The notes under the pieces: model-generated
What the model was told of the DNA's origin: nothing
Databases searched by the model: none
Seen by the model: only the letters and a program-made list of their open reading frames with translations
Assembly: GCA_001798075.1 (NCBI GenBank)
Contig: MGRG01000011.1
Coordinates: 1-64,000 of the forward strand
Direction: 5' to 3'
Origin: Deltaproteobacteria bacterium RIFCSPHIGHO2_01_FULL_43_49
Lineage (GTDB): Bacteria > UBA10199 > SPLOWO2-01-44-7
DNA length: 64,000 nucleotides
In this document: in pieces, positions 24,516-34,140 of the stretch
Numbering within the stretch: position 1 is the first letter of the stretch
How the letters are laid out: the number at the start of each line of letters is the position of its first letter
Translations under genes and position numbers: made by a program

Positions 24516-25195
24516 AAGTTTTGCAAGGCCGCATGATATCGTTTGTCTAATAAAGCAGAGTCGGTTAGCTCTGGCTCATTCTTCATCGTCACGAAGGGAA
24601 TTTTTGTTGCTTGGATGGTTAAATAACCCGACTCCTGGCCCTTAGTAAGGGTTAACCAATCATGGGTCTGATAAAAATTTTGCATTGTTTCATCGGGGAC
24701 TTTGTGGGCTAAAATACTGTGCTGGAGTTTTTCCCGGTAGCGCGCTTCGTTACGGCGGCACGATTCTTCATAAGAGACCAGAACAAATAAAATCGCCGCT
24801 TTTTTTAGAATTTCCGGCGACAAAACATTGAGTGCTTTTTGGTAGGCATCTTTCCCACCCCGTGCAAATTCGATAAATAATGTTTCGGCATTATATTTTG
24901 GATATTCCGCGTTGAACTTGTGCATACAAAAATCAAAAAGTGGGCCCCCTTCTTTGGACAGTCCTGGGTTATCACCCCCAAAAGAAAAACGGCGGGGATA
25001 CCCCGCCTTTTCCCAAACACTATCTTCCATGAATTTTTCCCAAATCCATGGAAAATCATCCAGCTCCTCAAAGGGACCAAAATGATAGCGTTTTGCACGC
25101 TTCTCATCGTCCACCTTTTTCATGAAATCAATAAACTCCGACTTGCCGCTGGCAGGTCGGCCTAAAAGAAGAAGGTTTTCAAAAATAGCTTTCAT
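24497..25195 (-). CDS. Uncharacterised P-loop protein, paralogue 2
   Basis: This 232-residue tandem duplicate of the downstream gene has Walker A LLGRPASGKSEFIDFM, an ELDDFPWIWEKF block, FIEFARGGKDAYQKAL, and LFVLVSYEESCRRNEARYREKL. The two have diverged clearly, yet all presumed catalytic blocks are kept in both. They may form a heterodimer or act on related substrates. The stop of the preceding 148-residue gene touches this region with no spacer. Confidence 0.75.
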   Translation of the reverse strand: MKAIFENLLLLGRPASGKSEFIDFMKKVDDEKRAKRYHFGPFEELDDFPWIWEKFMEDSVWEKAGYPRRFSFGGDNPGLSKEGGPLFDFCMHKFNAEYPKYNAETLFIEFARGGKDAYQKALNVLSPEILKKAAILFVLVSYEESCRRNEARYREKLQHSILAHKVPDETMQNFYQTHDWLTLTKGQESGYLTIQATKIPFVTMKNEPELTDSALLDKRYHAALQNLWELKK

Positions 25196-25642
25196 CTAGC
25201 CAGGAACCCCTGAAAGACTGATCTCTGTTGGCTCATCACCAAACAGTTTGGGATGACAAATGGCCTCACCCAACTCTCTTTTGGATCGTTTATGTTCCTT
25301 ATCGTCCGCAACCGGTTCAACTTTCAGATAAACCTGCAAACAGTATTCCCAATGTCCACTAACTTTATTTTGGACCTCTTTGGTCTCTGCGGTAAACGCA
25401 TAAATACGACGGTCAATATCACTGTCTTTTTTCGGTTTAATGAGTTCCCCTACCTTGAATTCTTTTCCCTCAAATTTAAGGCTGGGTAACTTGTCTAGCA
25501 AAACATAATTGTCTGAATTTGTGGCTATCTCAACGGTCGCCCGTGGCTCCAGATAGTCAGCAAAGAGAGATGGAGAACGCCAAACCCAAGAAACTTTGTC
25601 CAAGAGACCATCCTTGTTCACATCGATTCTGAGATCACTCAT
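25196..25642 (-). CDS. Unknown protein with EF-hand-like DxNxDGxxD motif
   Basis: The 148-residue soluble protein starts MSDLRIDVNKDGLLDKVSW, a DxNxDG calcium-loop or FG-GAP-type motif, followed by beta-rich sequence. AAGGAGG precedes the ATG. It is the first gene of the four-gene unit that continues with two P-loop paralogues and a membrane protein. There is no signal peptide. The family is not recognised. Confidence 0.7.
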   Translation of the reverse strand: MSDLRIDVNKDGLLDKVSWVWRSPSLFADYLEPRATVEIATNSDNYVLLDKLPSLKFEGKEFKVGELIKPKKDSDIDRRIYAFTAETKEVQNKVSGHWEYCLQVYLKVEPVADDKEHKRSKRELGEAICHPKLFGDEPTEISLSGVPG

Positions 25643-25726
25643 TTTGCCTCCTTAATTTCTATGATTGATGAGCTGGTGGCTACTAAATCAGGTGGGTCGA
25701 GTCAATGCCGAAGTTATCCACAGGGT

Positions 25727-27094
25727 TTAAAAATACTCTAGCTTTACCATCAAGAGTTTTTCGATCTTGGGAATGGCGTCGCGGGCTGTAAATAAAAGGA
25801 CCTTATCGTGGGGGTGGATTTCTGTATCACCTGTGGGAATGATAACCTCCTCCCCTCTTTCTACCGCCAGGGCTAAGGAGTTGGCGGGCCAAGAAATATC
25901 GCTAATTTTTTTATCGACCAATTCGGAACTTTCCAGGGCTTCTACTTCAATGAGTTCGACCTCATCACGAAGACTGGCAACCGACAAAACTTTACCACGT
26001 CTTACATAATGTAAAATAGCGCCGGCAGCCAGCAATCGAGGGTTAATCACCACATCAATCCCGATGGCTGTAATCAACGGCACATAAGCGGTCTGGTTTG
26101 CTAGGGTGATCGCCCACGGGGCACCCAGTCTTTTTGCCAAAAGGCTCGACAAAATATTATTTTCATCATCACTCGTCACAGAAACAAAGGCATCCATATT
26201 TTTGATATTTTCTTGCAAAAGCAGGTCCTGATCGGTTGCCAAACCATTCAGAACAACCGATTTGTTGAGTTGGCGGATCAAAACAGAACAGCGTTGGGAA
26301 TCATTTTCAACAATTTTGACACTGACTCCCTCTTTTTCAAGGTTTTTAGCCAGCGTTAAACCAATCGGCCCTCCACCATCAATCATCACTCTTTTTACCG
26401 CAGCGCCGCTATGGCCCAAATATTCCATGATTTTGGAAACATCCTCTGGACGGGCTACAAAATAGATGAGATCTCCAGCCTTCATCACATCGGCCCCCTT
26501 GGGAACCAACATCTGGTTGTTTCTAAAAATGGCAGCTACCAAGATTTGCAGCTCTTGTCTCAAGCCTGTCAGCTCCTCGAAAGGAATTCCAATCAGGCGG
26601 CATTTATCGGTTACTCTTGCGCCAATGAGACGAACACGGTTATCCAAAAATTTCAAAATTTCTACGGCACCCGGGACTGTGAGAATGTTGAGTATTTCTT
26701 CTGCCGCTTGGCGTTCCGGGTTGATAATCAGATCAATTCCCAGTTTATCGATTTTGAACTCCGCTTGAGTCTCTGGATCGGAAAAACTTTCTTGCCGAAC
26801 TCTGGCAATTTTGATTGGGACATGGGATTGAAGACCTGCCATGGTACATGCCGCAATGTTGACCTCGTCACTGTCGGTCACCGCGATTAACATCTCCGCT
26901 TTCTCAATCCCTGCCTCTTTGAGAACGGCGGGATTAGAACCAGACCCCGTAACGGCCTGACAGTTCACCTCGTCGGTCAAGCGACGAACCTTTCGTTCAT
27001 CCTTTTCGATTACCAAAACAGCTTTTTTTTCGGCAACCAGTTGTTTGGCAAGATAAAAGCCGACATCACCAGCCCCAATAATGATCACACTCAT
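25727..27094 (-). CDS. trkA: Trk potassium uptake regulator TrkA
   Basis: The 455-residue protein has two tandem RCK halves, each with a Rossmann NAD-binding start (IIGAGDVGFYLAKQL at about 4 and VMIDGGGPIGLTLAKNL near 235) and a TrkA-C domain. It gates TrkH/TrkG potassium channels from the cytoplasmic side. The second Rossmann glycine motif reads GGGPIG rather than GxGxxG. trkH is not in the window. Confidence 0.95.
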   Translation of the reverse strand: MSVIIIGAGDVGFYLAKQLVAEKKAVLVIEKDERKVRRLTDEVNCQAVTGSGSNPAVLKEAGIEKAEMLIAVTDSDEVNIAACTMAGLQSHVPIKIARVRQESFSDPETQAEFKIDKLGIDLIINPERQAAEEILNILTVPGAVEILKFLDNRVRLIGARVTDKCRLIGIPFEELTGLRQELQILVAAIFRNNQMLVPKGADVMKAGDLIYFVARPEDVSKIMEYLGHSGAAVKRVMIDGGGPIGLTLAKNLEKEGVSVKIVENDSQRCSVLIRQLNKSVVLNGLATDQDLLLQENIKNMDAFVSVTSDDENNILSSLLAKRLGAPWAITLANQTAYVPLITAIGIDVVINPRLLAAGAILHYVRRGKVLSVASLRDEVELIEVEALESSELVDKKISDISWPANSLALAVERGEEVIIPTGDTEIHPHDKVLLFTARDAIPKIEKLLMVKLEYF

Positions 27095-27101
27095 ATTCGT
27101 C

Positions 27102-27515
27102 TCACTCCTTCTCTAACTCCTTCGCTATTTTGTCCAAGACTCCGTTGATAAAAGAACTCGATTCTTCGGTTCCAAACTTCTTAGCAATTTCTATGGCTTC
27201 GTTCAAGGTTACTTTGAGGGGAATGTCTTTGCAGCTTTTTAACTCATAAACAGCAATACGCAAGATGTTTTTGTCCACCGCAGACATTCTGGAAAGTTTC
27301 CAATGGGTAGAATGTCTAACGATAAAATCGTCCACAAGCTCTTTTTCTTCTAAAACACCGCTAACAAGGCGATCGGCAAATTCCTGAACCTCCGGGACAA
27401 AATCTTTTTGGCGCTCCCAAAATCCCTTAACGACGTCCTGAAGTGCGCCTCCAGACATCTCGATTTGATAGAGCATTTGAAGAGCGCTTTCGCGCGCCAA
27501 CCTACGAGTACCCAT
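27102..27515 (-). CDS. nusB: Transcription antitermination factor NusB
   Basis: The protein is about 137 residues from the ATG ([22 protein letters not shown]) and is all-helical. The C-terminal signature is [34 protein letters not shown]. NusB binds boxA RNA with S10 in rRNA antitermination. Its place after ribH is widely conserved. A TTG at 27524 is an alternative start. Confidence 0.95.
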   Translation of the reverse strand: MGTRRLARESALQMLYQIEMSGGALQDVVKGFWERQKDFVPEVQEFADRLVSGVLEEKELVDDFIVRHSTHWKLSRMSAVDKNILRIAVYELKSCKDIPLKVTLNEAIEIAKKFGTEESSSFINGVLDKIAKELEKE

Positions 27516-27520
27516 AAATT

Positions 27521-27994
27521 TCAAAGTGCAGTTGAAATGTTTTTTAAAACAGTTGCCATTTCGATCGCCGCACGGGCGACTTCTTCCCCTTTGTTCCCCA
27601 GTCTTCCCCCCGCTCTCTCAAGGGCCTGATCGGCTGTATCAGCCATCAAAATTCCAAAAGTAACGGGAATACCGGTGTCCAAAATGGCTTGTTGAATACC
27701 ATAAGTCACGCCATGGCAGATATATTCAAAATGATAAGTGCCACCCTTTAACACACACCCCAAGGTAATCACGGCATCAACTTTTTTGGTGAGGGCCAAC
27801 TGTTTAGCAAGCAAGGGAATCTCAAAAGACCCAGGGGCAAAAACAACGGTAATATCGTCTTCAGCAACACCGGCCTTGAGCAAAGTACTCTTGGCACCCT
27901 CCAAAAGATGGCTGGAGATATGCTGGTTGAATTTGCCAACCACAATCGCAAACCGCAAACCTTTCGCTTCCAGATGACCTTCGAGTGTTTTCAT
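27521..27994 (-). CDS. ribH: 6,7-dimethyl-8-ribityllumazine synthase
   Basis: The 157-residue shell-forming enzyme condenses 5-amino-6-ribitylaminouracil with dihydroxybutanone phosphate. Marks are [40 protein letters not shown] and the active-site [17 protein letters not shown]. The usual ILT.D is ILMAD here. The start overlaps the ribBA stop as ATGA. Confidence 0.96.
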   Translation of the reverse strand: MKTLEGHLEAKGLRFAIVVGKFNQHISSHLLEGAKSTLLKAGVAEDDITVVFAPGSFEIPLLAKQLALTKKVDAVITLGCVLKGGTYHFEYICHGVTYGIQQAILDTGIPVTFGILMADTADQALERAGGRLGNKGEEVARAAIEMATVLKNISTAL

Positions 27995-29229
27995 ATTTTA
28001 CTCAACAAATGTCCCATTTTGTCTTTTTTGGTTTTCAAATAATGTTTATTATGTGCCCTTGGTTCCATTTCGATGGGAACTCTTTCAACCAGTTCCAAAC
28101 CATAACCGGTAAGGCCCACAATTTTTTTAGGATTGTTGGTCAGCAGGCGCATTTTTCTCACACCGATTGCGGATAAAATTTGGGCGCCGATTCCATACTC
28201 TCTTAGATCAACTTGAAAGCCCAACTTTTTATTGGCCTCGACGGTATCAAGTCCCTCATCCTGTAGGGCATAGGCCTTGACCTTATTATGGAGTCCGATC
28301 CCTCGTCCTTCTTGGCGGATGTATAAAAGAACACCGGAGCCCTCTTCACCAATCATTTTGAGAGAGGTTCGCAATTGTTCTCCACAATCACAGCGCTCGG
28401 AGCCAAAGACATCGCCCGTCAAACATTCCGAGTGAACACGAACAAGAACCGGTTTTTCAGGGGTGATATCTCCTTTAACGATCGCGATATGATATTTGCC
28501 GTCCACCAAGCTTTTGAAAGAAATCAGCCGAAAATCACCACCAAATTCGGAGGGAAGTTTGGCTTCCGAATCTTTTATAATGAGCGATTCATTTTTAAGG
28601 CGGAAGCGAACGATATCGGCTACAGAAACAATATGTAAATGATGCTGACCGGCAAATTTTTCCAGGTCTGGAAGCCTGGCCATCGTTCCATCGTCATTCA
28701 TGATTTCACAAATCACCGCCGCCCCTTTGAGACTCGCTAATTTTGCCAAGTCAATCGAGCCTTCTGTCTGACCGGTTCGCACCAACACACCGCCATTTTT
28801 TGCACGCAATGGAAAAATATGGCCCGGTCTTACAAAGTGATCGGGTTTCACATTATCGGCCACCGCTTTAAGAATTGTGATTGCCCTGTCTTGGGCTGAA
28901 ATTCCCGTGCTTGTCCCTTCCTTCGCGTCAATAGAAACAGTGAATCCTGTTTCAAAGCGAGAGGTGTTCTCTGCTACCATGAAAGGTAGATCTAGTTTGT
29001 CAGCTAGCTCTGGAGTTAATGCGAGACAAACCAAACCCCTGGCATGTTTGGCCATGAAATTGATAATTTCGGGAGTAACCTTTTCTGCGGGGACCGCCAG
29101 GTCCCCTTCGTTTTCACGATCGACATCATCAATAAGGATAACCATCCGGCCTTGTTTGAAATCTTCAATGGCCTGACCGACATTGGTCAAACTGGATTGA
29201 CGTTCACCTTGTAGATTCAAAAGTGCCAT
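27991..29229 (-). CDS. ribBA: Bifunctional dihydroxybutanone-phosphate synthase / GTP cyclohydrolase II
   Basis: The 412-residue fusion carries two steps of riboflavin synthesis. The N-terminal RibB half (about 1-205) has [11 protein letters not shown] and [20 protein letters not shown]. The C-terminal RibA half (about 210-400) has the zinc site [14 protein letters not shown] and RQEGRGIGL. Both active sites appear complete. It lies 2 bases after ribE and overlaps ribH. Confidence 0.96.
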   Translation of the reverse strand: MALLNLQGERQSSLTNVGQAIEDFKQGRMVILIDDVDRENEGDLAVPAEKVTPEIINFMAKHARGLVCLALTPELADKLDLPFMVAENTSRFETGFTVSIDAKEGTSTGISAQDRAITILKAVADNVKPDHFVRPGHIFPLRAKNGGVLVRTGQTEGSIDLAKLASLKGAAVICEIMNDDGTMARLPDLEKFAGQHHLHIVSVADIVRFRLKNESLIIKDSEAKLPSEFGGDFRLISFKSLVDGKYHIAIVKGDITPEKPVLVRVHSECLTGDVFGSERCDCGEQLRTSLKMIGEEGSGVLLYIRQEGRGIGLHNKVKAYALQDEGLDTVEANKKLGFQVDLREYGIGAQILSAIGVRKMRLLTNNPKKIVGLTGYGLELVERVPIEMEPRAHNKHYLKTKKDKMGHLLSKI

Positions 29230-29231
29230 AC

Positions 29232-29882
29232 TTAAAATCCGTGTTTTTTTAAAAATTCCTGAGTGATTTTCGTACCTTTTTTATATTCTTCACTATCTAG
29301 GTGCGTGAGCTTGCCCACATATTTCCCAATGATGTCAACCTCTAAATTGACCCTATCTCCCACCTTAAGGGCCTGAAATGTGGTTTTAACCTGTGTATGG
29401 GGGATAATCATTACTTCAAAAAAATCTTTGTCGCAGCAATTAATCGTGAGGCTTACCCCATCAATAGCAATCGAACCTTTTTCGACTAAATAGCGACTTA
29501 AATGAGAAGGAGTTTTAATTGTAATCTTTTTCGATTCACCGGCATCGATCACTTTTTCAACAACTCCTACTCCATCGACATGTCCTTGCACTAAATGTCC
29601 ACCGAGCCTTTCGCCGAGTTTCAATGGCCGCTCTAGATTGACAGCAGAACCTTCTTTTAAAAAACCCAACGTCGTTAATTGCAAAGTCTCTGGACTCAAA
29701 TCGGCCCAAAACGTATCGCCCAATCTTGAGGTGATAGTCAGACAACAACCATTCACTGCAATCGATTCCCCGACATTGGTTTGCTCCAGATTAAAATCGA
29801 CCGCGATTTCAAGCTGGGCACCGTCTGGCTTTCTGTTGAAAGACTTGACTTTGCCGGTCCCCTCTATTATGCCCGTAAACAT
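29232..29882 (-). CDS. ribE: Riboflavin synthase alpha chain
   Basis: The 216-residue protein has two tandem lumazine-binding barrels: [12 protein letters not shown] opens the first, and [15 protein letters not shown] starts the second. [13 protein letters not shown] and [15 protein letters not shown] are the paired substrate loops. It dismutates two ribityllumazines to riboflavin. In related genomes ribD sits directly upstream; here about 1.4 kb of accessory genes intervenes. Confidence 0.96.
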   Translation of the reverse strand: MFTGIIEGTGKVKSFNRKPDGAQLEIAVDFNLEQTNVGESIAVNGCCLTITSRLGDTFWADLSPETLQLTTLGFLKEGSAVNLERPLKLGERLGGHLVQGHVDGVGVVEKVIDAGESKKITIKTPSHLSRYLVEKGSIAIDGVSLTINCCDKDFFEVMIIPHTQVKTTFQALKVGDRVNLEVDIIGKYVGKLTHLDSEEYKKGTKITQEFLKKHGF

Positions 29883-29920
29883 AAGATTTTGGAGCTATAT
29901 ATAGGAGTTAAAAATTCTTA

Positions 29921-29947
29921 GCAACTTTTTTTGAGGACTGTCGATAA
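29921..29947 (+). promoter_or_regulatory. GCAAC-N15-TCGATAA promoter-like motif
   Basis: GCAAC (29921-29925), a T-run, and TCGATAA (29941-29947) precede the surface-repeat gene by 28 bases. The same layout with the same 15-base gap occurs at 37455-37481, 51957-51983 and 57775-57801. Confidence 0.7.
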
Positions 29948-29975
29948 CAGGTTCGAAGATAAGAAGGAGGTCTTT

Positions 29976-30752
29976 ATGGCAAATTGCGGAGAAAAAAATG
30001 GTTTTAAAGTGAACGGAAGTTTTTGGCCACCTGCAATTCAAATTGGCTATGTGGATTCCCAAGAAGCTAATGAAACAGGCGTTTGTACCGAAACAGTTAA
30101 TGGAGTTCAGGTCGGCACCTACAACAATTTCAAAGACTCCTTTCAAGGTTTGCAAATCGGCCTTTTTAACAAGGGTGAGAATGTTAAAGGATTATCGCTT
30201 GGTATTGTGAATGCACATGAAAGAATAACCGGCCTTCATATTGGGTTATGGAATTATGTCAGGCAAGAAGCTAGAACAATAGGCATCGGCTTAGTAAACC
30301 AGTCGGATGGCAATTTAATTGGTGGGCATATTGGTTTGTTCAATCAAGCTGGAGAAATTATGCAAGGGTTCCAGCTCTCTTTTGCCAACTTGGTTGGTGC
30401 ACATAATAAAACTAATTACAACATCGCCATGAAAGGTTTTCAGGTTTCACTAGCTAATTCTTCTGTCCGTAATATGTCTGGTTTGCAAATTGGAATGTTT
30501 AATGTAGCCGAATTTATGATGGACGGAGTACAAATCGCAATTTTCAATGCGGGGGGATCAATCGTTGGTGGCATGAATGATGGTCTGCACATCGGTATTT
30601 TTAATAGTAGTGCAAATATGAACGGCAGAACAATTGGGATCCTGAATTTTTCAGGGCAATGCAAATATTTTACACCTCTTACGGGTTCCTCTTGCCTTTT
30701 TGGACCCGCAGAAAAACCCTATGTTACTCCTGTGTCAGATTGCTGTGGTTAA
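29976..30752 (+). CDS. LA_2272-like GxxIGxxN surface-repeat protein
   Basis: From the ATG after AAGGAGG the protein has 258 residues. It is mostly about ten copies of a 16-24-residue repeat with the core G-x-x-(I/L)-(G/S)-x-x-N: GLQIGLFN, GLSLGIVN, GLHIGLWN, GIGLVN, GHIGLFN, GFQVSLAN, GLQIGMFN, GVQIAIFN, GLHIGIFN, TIGILNF. Such repeats (LA_2272 type) are thought to form beta structures on surface or secreted proteins. There is no classical signal peptide. The tail has four cysteines. It is inserted between ribE and ribD and has the shared promoter motif. Confidence 0.8.
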   Translation: MANCGEKNGFKVNGSFWPPAIQIGYVDSQEANETGVCTETVNGVQVGTYNNFKDSFQGLQIGLFNKGENVKGLSLGIVNAHERITGLHIGLWNYVRQEARTIGIGLVNQSDGNLIGGHIGLFNQAGEIMQGFQLSFANLVGAHNKTNYNIAMKGFQVSLANSSVRNMSGLQIGMFNVAEFMMDGVQIAIFNAGGSIVGGMNDGLHIGIFNSSANMNGRTIGILNFSGQCKYFTPLTGSSCLFGPAEKPYVTPVSDCCG

Positions 30753-31006
30753 TGTCGGTAAACATCTTTGCGATCACCTATTCGATAAACTTGTATGAGT
30801 GACTCTTGATCATTGACCGTATAGAGAATCCGATAATTTCCTTTGCGAATACGATAACCTTCTTGTTGGGTAAGTTTTTTACATCCAGGGGGTCTTGGAT
30901 TATTCGCTAAATCATCCAGAACGTCGGCCATCAATCTTTGGACATCTTTAGAAAGTTTAAGAAACTCTCTTTTCGCACGAGTTTCCAATTCCACACAATA
31001 TTTCAT
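30749..31006 (-). CDS. RelE/ParE-type toxin
   Basis: The 85-residue protein has the RelE fold markers AKREFLKLSKDVQ, YRIRKGNYRILYTV and VYRIGDRKDVYRH. The basic core and C-terminal catalytic-type residues suggest mRNA cleavage at the ribosome. Its start overlaps the antitoxin stop by 4 bases, as usual in such pairs. Confidence 0.88.
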   Translation of the reverse strand: MKYCVELETRAKREFLKLSKDVQRLMADVLDDLANNPRPPGCKKLTQQEGYRIRKGNYRILYTVNDQESLIQVYRIGDRKDVYRH

Positions 31007-31233
31007 TTGTTAGATAGTTTTAATGATTTTTTGACTGCTTCCCAGGAGTGAAAGCCGCTGGCCTCTTTTATGGCTTCCTGAAGATCATGAGTATCCAATA
31101 AATCTTCTAGTTTCTCCCTCAAAGCTTGCTCGACGACAAAATTCTTTCGAAGCCCCAGTTGTTCACAAACCTGATCTAAGGTGTCCTTCAACTCCGATGG
31201 TAATTTGGTTGCAAAGGCAGATTCTCGAGACAT
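31003..31233 (-). CDS. Ribbon-helix-helix antitoxin of the RelE-type pair
   Basis: The 76-residue protein has an N-terminal CopG/RHH-like segment (FATKLPSELKDTLDQVCEQLGLRKNFVVEQAL) that would bind DNA and repress the pair. A helical C-terminus would wrap the toxin. It is located directly upstream of the RelE-like toxin gene. Confidence 0.85.
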   Translation of the reverse strand: MSRESAFATKLPSELKDTLDQVCEQLGLRKNFVVEQALREKLEDLLDTHDLQEAIKEASGFHSWEAVKKSLKLSNK

Positions 31234-31291
31234 ATGCTAAATCCTCTCAATCTAGATAAATCTTACTAAATCTTGAAAAATAAATCAAGTC

Positions 31292-32401
31292 CTACTTTTT
31301 GAGCTCTCCTTCAATCAAAACATTATCCCCCAATGTTTTTACAGAAAGGTTGTCCAGTTCGAGGGCATCTTTGAGGTTGCGGATATTGATTTCGGGGAGC
31401 CAGTCGAGGGCCTGACCCCCTAAAATTTTCGGTGCCAAAAAACAAACCAGATGATCCACTAACTTTTCGGAAATAAAAGCAGAAAAAATACTACTCCCCC
31501 CTTCTACCAAAAGATGAGTAACCCCCTTTTTTCCCAGGGCCCTTAACAATTCTCTTAAGTCGACACGGCCTGTCAGATCGGCCGGCAAGGTGAGGACCTC
31601 TGCCCCCAAATCGGTGAAGATTTTTTTCTTTTCCGAAGAGACCAACTGCGTTGTGGCCAAAACCACTTGCCTTCCCTTTACTTTAAAAAGTTGTCTGGTG
31701 GTTGGGCTCTCCAAAGAGGCATCGACAATAACCACAAGGGGTTGTTTTTCTGATTTTTTGCGGGGCAAACGAACGGTCAACAAAGGGTCATCGCGCTTGA
31801 GGGTCCCAGCCCCAATCAAAATGGCATCGACCTGATCTCTTAATTGGTGGACATATTGGCGGCTCAAAGTATTGCTGATCCAATGAGATTCCCCTGTTGC
31901 TGTGGCAATTTTCCCATCCAAAGACATGGCGACCTTGAGTGTGACAAAGGGAAGTTTCGTGGTGATAAATTTTTGGAAAGGAAGATTCAAATGAATGCAA
32001 GCATCATGCATCACCCCTTCGATCACTTCTACACCGGCATCCTTAAGCCAACGAATTCCTTGTCCGTTGACCTGCGGGTTGGCATCCCTGCAACCGATCA
32101 CCACTCTTTGAATACCCGCTTCGACAATTCGTGGCGCACACGGAGGTGTTTTTCCATGATGAGAACAAGGCTCCATCGTTACATACATGGTAGAACCATT
32201 TGCTTCATTTTTTTCCAATTTTTTGAGGGCGATAATTTCAGCGTGATCTTGACCCGCTTTGCGATGAAAACCCTCCGACAAAACTCGGCCTTGTCTTGTA
32301 ATGATGACACCAACAATTGGATTGGGTGAGGTTTGTCCCTTGGCCTTGAGGGCTAACTCAATGGCCCTTGCCATGAAATGGGCATGAGAAGGTCGTGCCA
32401 T
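31292..32401 (-). CDS. ribD: Bifunctional riboflavin deaminase/reductase
   Basis: The 369-residue protein has an N-terminal zinc deaminase (HAEIIALKK and PCSHHGKTPPC, about 50-90). The C-terminal reductase (about 150-365) has VTLKVAMSLDGKIAT and LVEGGSSIFSAF. It performs steps 2 and 3 of the GTP branch of riboflavin synthesis. The gene starts 4 bases after the nrdR stop. It is separated from ribE by the toxin-antitoxin pair and the surface-repeat gene. Confidence 0.96.
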   Translation of the reverse strand: MARPSHAHFMARAIELALKAKGQTSPNPIVGVIITRQGRVLSEGFHRKAGQDHAEIIALKKLEKNEANGSTMYVTMEPCSHHGKTPPCAPRIVEAGIQRVVIGCRDANPQVNGQGIRWLKDAGVEVIEGVMHDACIHLNLPFQKFITTKLPFVTLKVAMSLDGKIATATGESHWISNTLSRQYVHQLRDQVDAILIGAGTLKRDDPLLTVRLPRKKSEKQPLVVIVDASLESPTTRQLFKVKGRQVVLATTQLVSSEKKKIFTDLGAEVLTLPADLTGRVDLRELLRALGKKGVTHLLVEGGSSIFSAFISEKLVDHLVCFLAPKILGGQALDWLPEINIRNLKDALELDNLSVKTLGDNVLIEGELKK

Positions 32402-32405
32402 AAAA

Positions 32406-32864
32406 CTACTTTTGTTTGCCTAGCAAATCTTTGAGTTCCTTCATGAACTCATTAATATCTTTAAAAGAGCGATAGACCGAGGCAAAACGAACATAGGCCA
32501 CTTCGTCTAGGGAATGCAACTCTTCCATTACCTTCTCCCCTATTGTGGGGCTTTCGATCTCTGATAGGCCCAATTCCTGAATGGATTTAACGATCCGATC
32601 TGCGCAGGCTTCTAAAGTGGCAACACTGATCGGTCTTTTTTCACAAGCCTTGCGCATCCCTTGCAAAATTTTATTGCGCTCAAACGCCTCACGTCTTCCA
32701 TCTTTTTTGATCACGGCTGGCAAGACCTCTTCAACGTGTTCATAGGTTGTGAATCGCTCGCCACACTTTTCACATTCACGACGGCGACGGATAATCTCGC
32801 CATCTTGCGAATCTCTGGAGTCGATAACTTTACTTTCCGGATGTTTGCAAAACGGACAGTTCAT
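32406..32864 (-). CDS. nrdR: Transcriptional repressor NrdR
   Basis: From the ATG at 32864 the protein has 152 residues. It starts [19 protein letters not shown], with the second zinc pair in [16 protein letters not shown], followed by an ATP-cone. NrdR represses ribonucleotide reductase genes according to dATP/ATP. The frame is open further upstream but that part lies in a repeat. The glyA-nrdR-ribD order is conserved in deltaproteobacteria. Confidence 0.96.
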   Translation of the reverse strand: MNCPFCKHPESKVIDSRDSQDGEIIRRRRECEKCGERFTTYEHVEEVLPAVIKKDGRREAFERNKILQGMRKACEKRPISVATLEACADRIVKSIQELGLSEIESPTIGEKVMEELHSLDEVAYVRFASVYRSFKDINEFMKELKDLLGKQK

Positions 32865-32870
32865 AGTTCG

Positions 32871-32902
32871 TACGATAGTACGTTGGTACGATAGTACGAT
32901 AG
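32871..32902. repeat. Tandem 8-mer TACGATAG, four units
   Basis: Four adjacent octamers, TACGATAG TACGTTGG TACGATAG TACGATAG, lie just upstream of the nrdR start and 3 bases from the end of glyA. Each GTAC junction is self-complementary. Confidence 0.8.
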
Positions 32903-32904
32903 TG

Positions 32905-34140
32905 CTAAGAATAAAATGGAAACCTTTGGCATAATTTTCTGACTTCGGACTGAATCGAAGACTGGCGTTGTGTATTATTAATATCTTTAAGGGTGTCAGC
33001 AATCCATTGTGCAATCTGCTGCATCTCTTTTTCTTTCATCCCGCGCGTTGTAACACACGGAGTCCCCAAACGAATGCCACTAGTGATAAATGGGGAACGG
33101 GTTTCTCTGGGAATTGTATTTTTGTTGACCGTAATACCGGCTCTTCCCAGGGCATCTTCTGCCTCTTTTCCGGTAATTCCCTTTTCGGTCAGATCGATTA
33201 AAAAAAGATGCGTGTCGGTGCCACCCGTTACAATTCGAAAACTAGATTCACTTAAAGACTTCGCCAAAGTGCGGCAGTTTTTTACAATCTGCTCGGCATA
33301 GGTTTTAAATTCTGGTTGTAAGACCTCTTTGAAGGCAACCGCTTTTGCGGCAATCACATGCATGAGAGGGCCACCTTGAATCCCAGGAAAAACAATTTTA
33401 TCGAGGGCTTTTGCAAATTCCTGCTTACACATGGCAATCCCACCGCGTGGGCCCCGCAAAGTTTTATGAGTTGTCGAAGTCACAAAATGACAATGAGGAA
33501 CAGGATCAGAGTGCAACCCTTTTGCAACAAGTCCTGCGGGGTGAGCAATGTCAGCCATCAGTAAAGCTCCAACTTCATCGGCGATCGTTCGAAATTGTTT
33601 AAAATCAATGTCTCTGGCATAAGCGGAGGCACCGGTGACAATCAGTTTTGGTTTGTGTTGGTGGGCAATCTGCTTGACCAAATCAAAATCAATTCTCTCG
33701 GTTTCAGGATCAACCCCATAAAACGCAACATTATAGAGCTGACCTGTAAAATTGACGGGTGAGCCGTGAGTGAGATGACCACCATGTTTGAGATCCATTC
33801 CTAAAATCGCATCGCCCGGCTTCAAAATGGAAAAATAGACTGCCATGTTGGCTTGAGACCCAGAATGCGGCTGCACATTCACATGCTCCGCTTTGAAAAT
33901 CTGTTTCAAGCGCTCACGGGCCAACTCTTCAGCTTGATCGACAAATTCACAACCACCGTAGTAGCGTTTGCCAGGATAGCCTTCCGCATATTTGACGGTC
34001 ATCACAGAGCCGAGGGCTTCTAAAACAGTAGGACTCACCAAATTTTCGGATGGAATCAATTCAATAGTCGTTTCCAAACGCTCGGTTTCGCTTTGAATCG
34101 ATTTATAAATTTCTGGATCAAAAGAGGCTAGCTTTGTCAT
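32905..34140 (-). CDS. glyA: Serine hydroxymethyltransferase
   Basis: The 411-residue PLP enzyme interconverts serine and glycine with tetrahydrofolate. Marks are [50 protein letters not shown], and the PLP lysine in [13 protein letters not shown]. The start overlaps the rpiB stop by 4 bases. The last residues come close to the octamer repeat. Confidence 0.97.
   Translation of the reverse strand: MTKLASFDPEIYKSIQSETERLETTIELIPSENLVSPTVLEALGSVMTVKYAEGYPGKRYYGGCEFVDQAEELARERLKQIFKAEHVNVQPHSGSQANMAVYFSILKPGDAILGMDLKHGGHLTHGSPVNFTGQLYNVAFYGVDPETERIDFDLVKQIAHQHKPKLIVTGASAYARDIDFKQFRTIADEVGALLMADIAHPAGLVAKGLHSDPVPHCHFVTSTTHKTLRGPRGGIAMCKQEFAKALDKIVFPGIQGGPLMHVIAAKAVAFKEVLQPEFKTYAEQIVKNCRTLAKSLSESSFRIVTGGTDTHLFLIDLTEKGITGKEAEDALGRAGITVNKNTIPRETRSPFITSGIRLGTPCVTTRGMKEKEMQQIAQWIADTLKDINNTQRQSSIQSEVRKLCQRFPFYS

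Noticed and set aside
29883-29975. FMN riboswitch upstream of the riboflavin genes
   Set aside because: The conserved RFN blocks are not seen before ribE or ribD.
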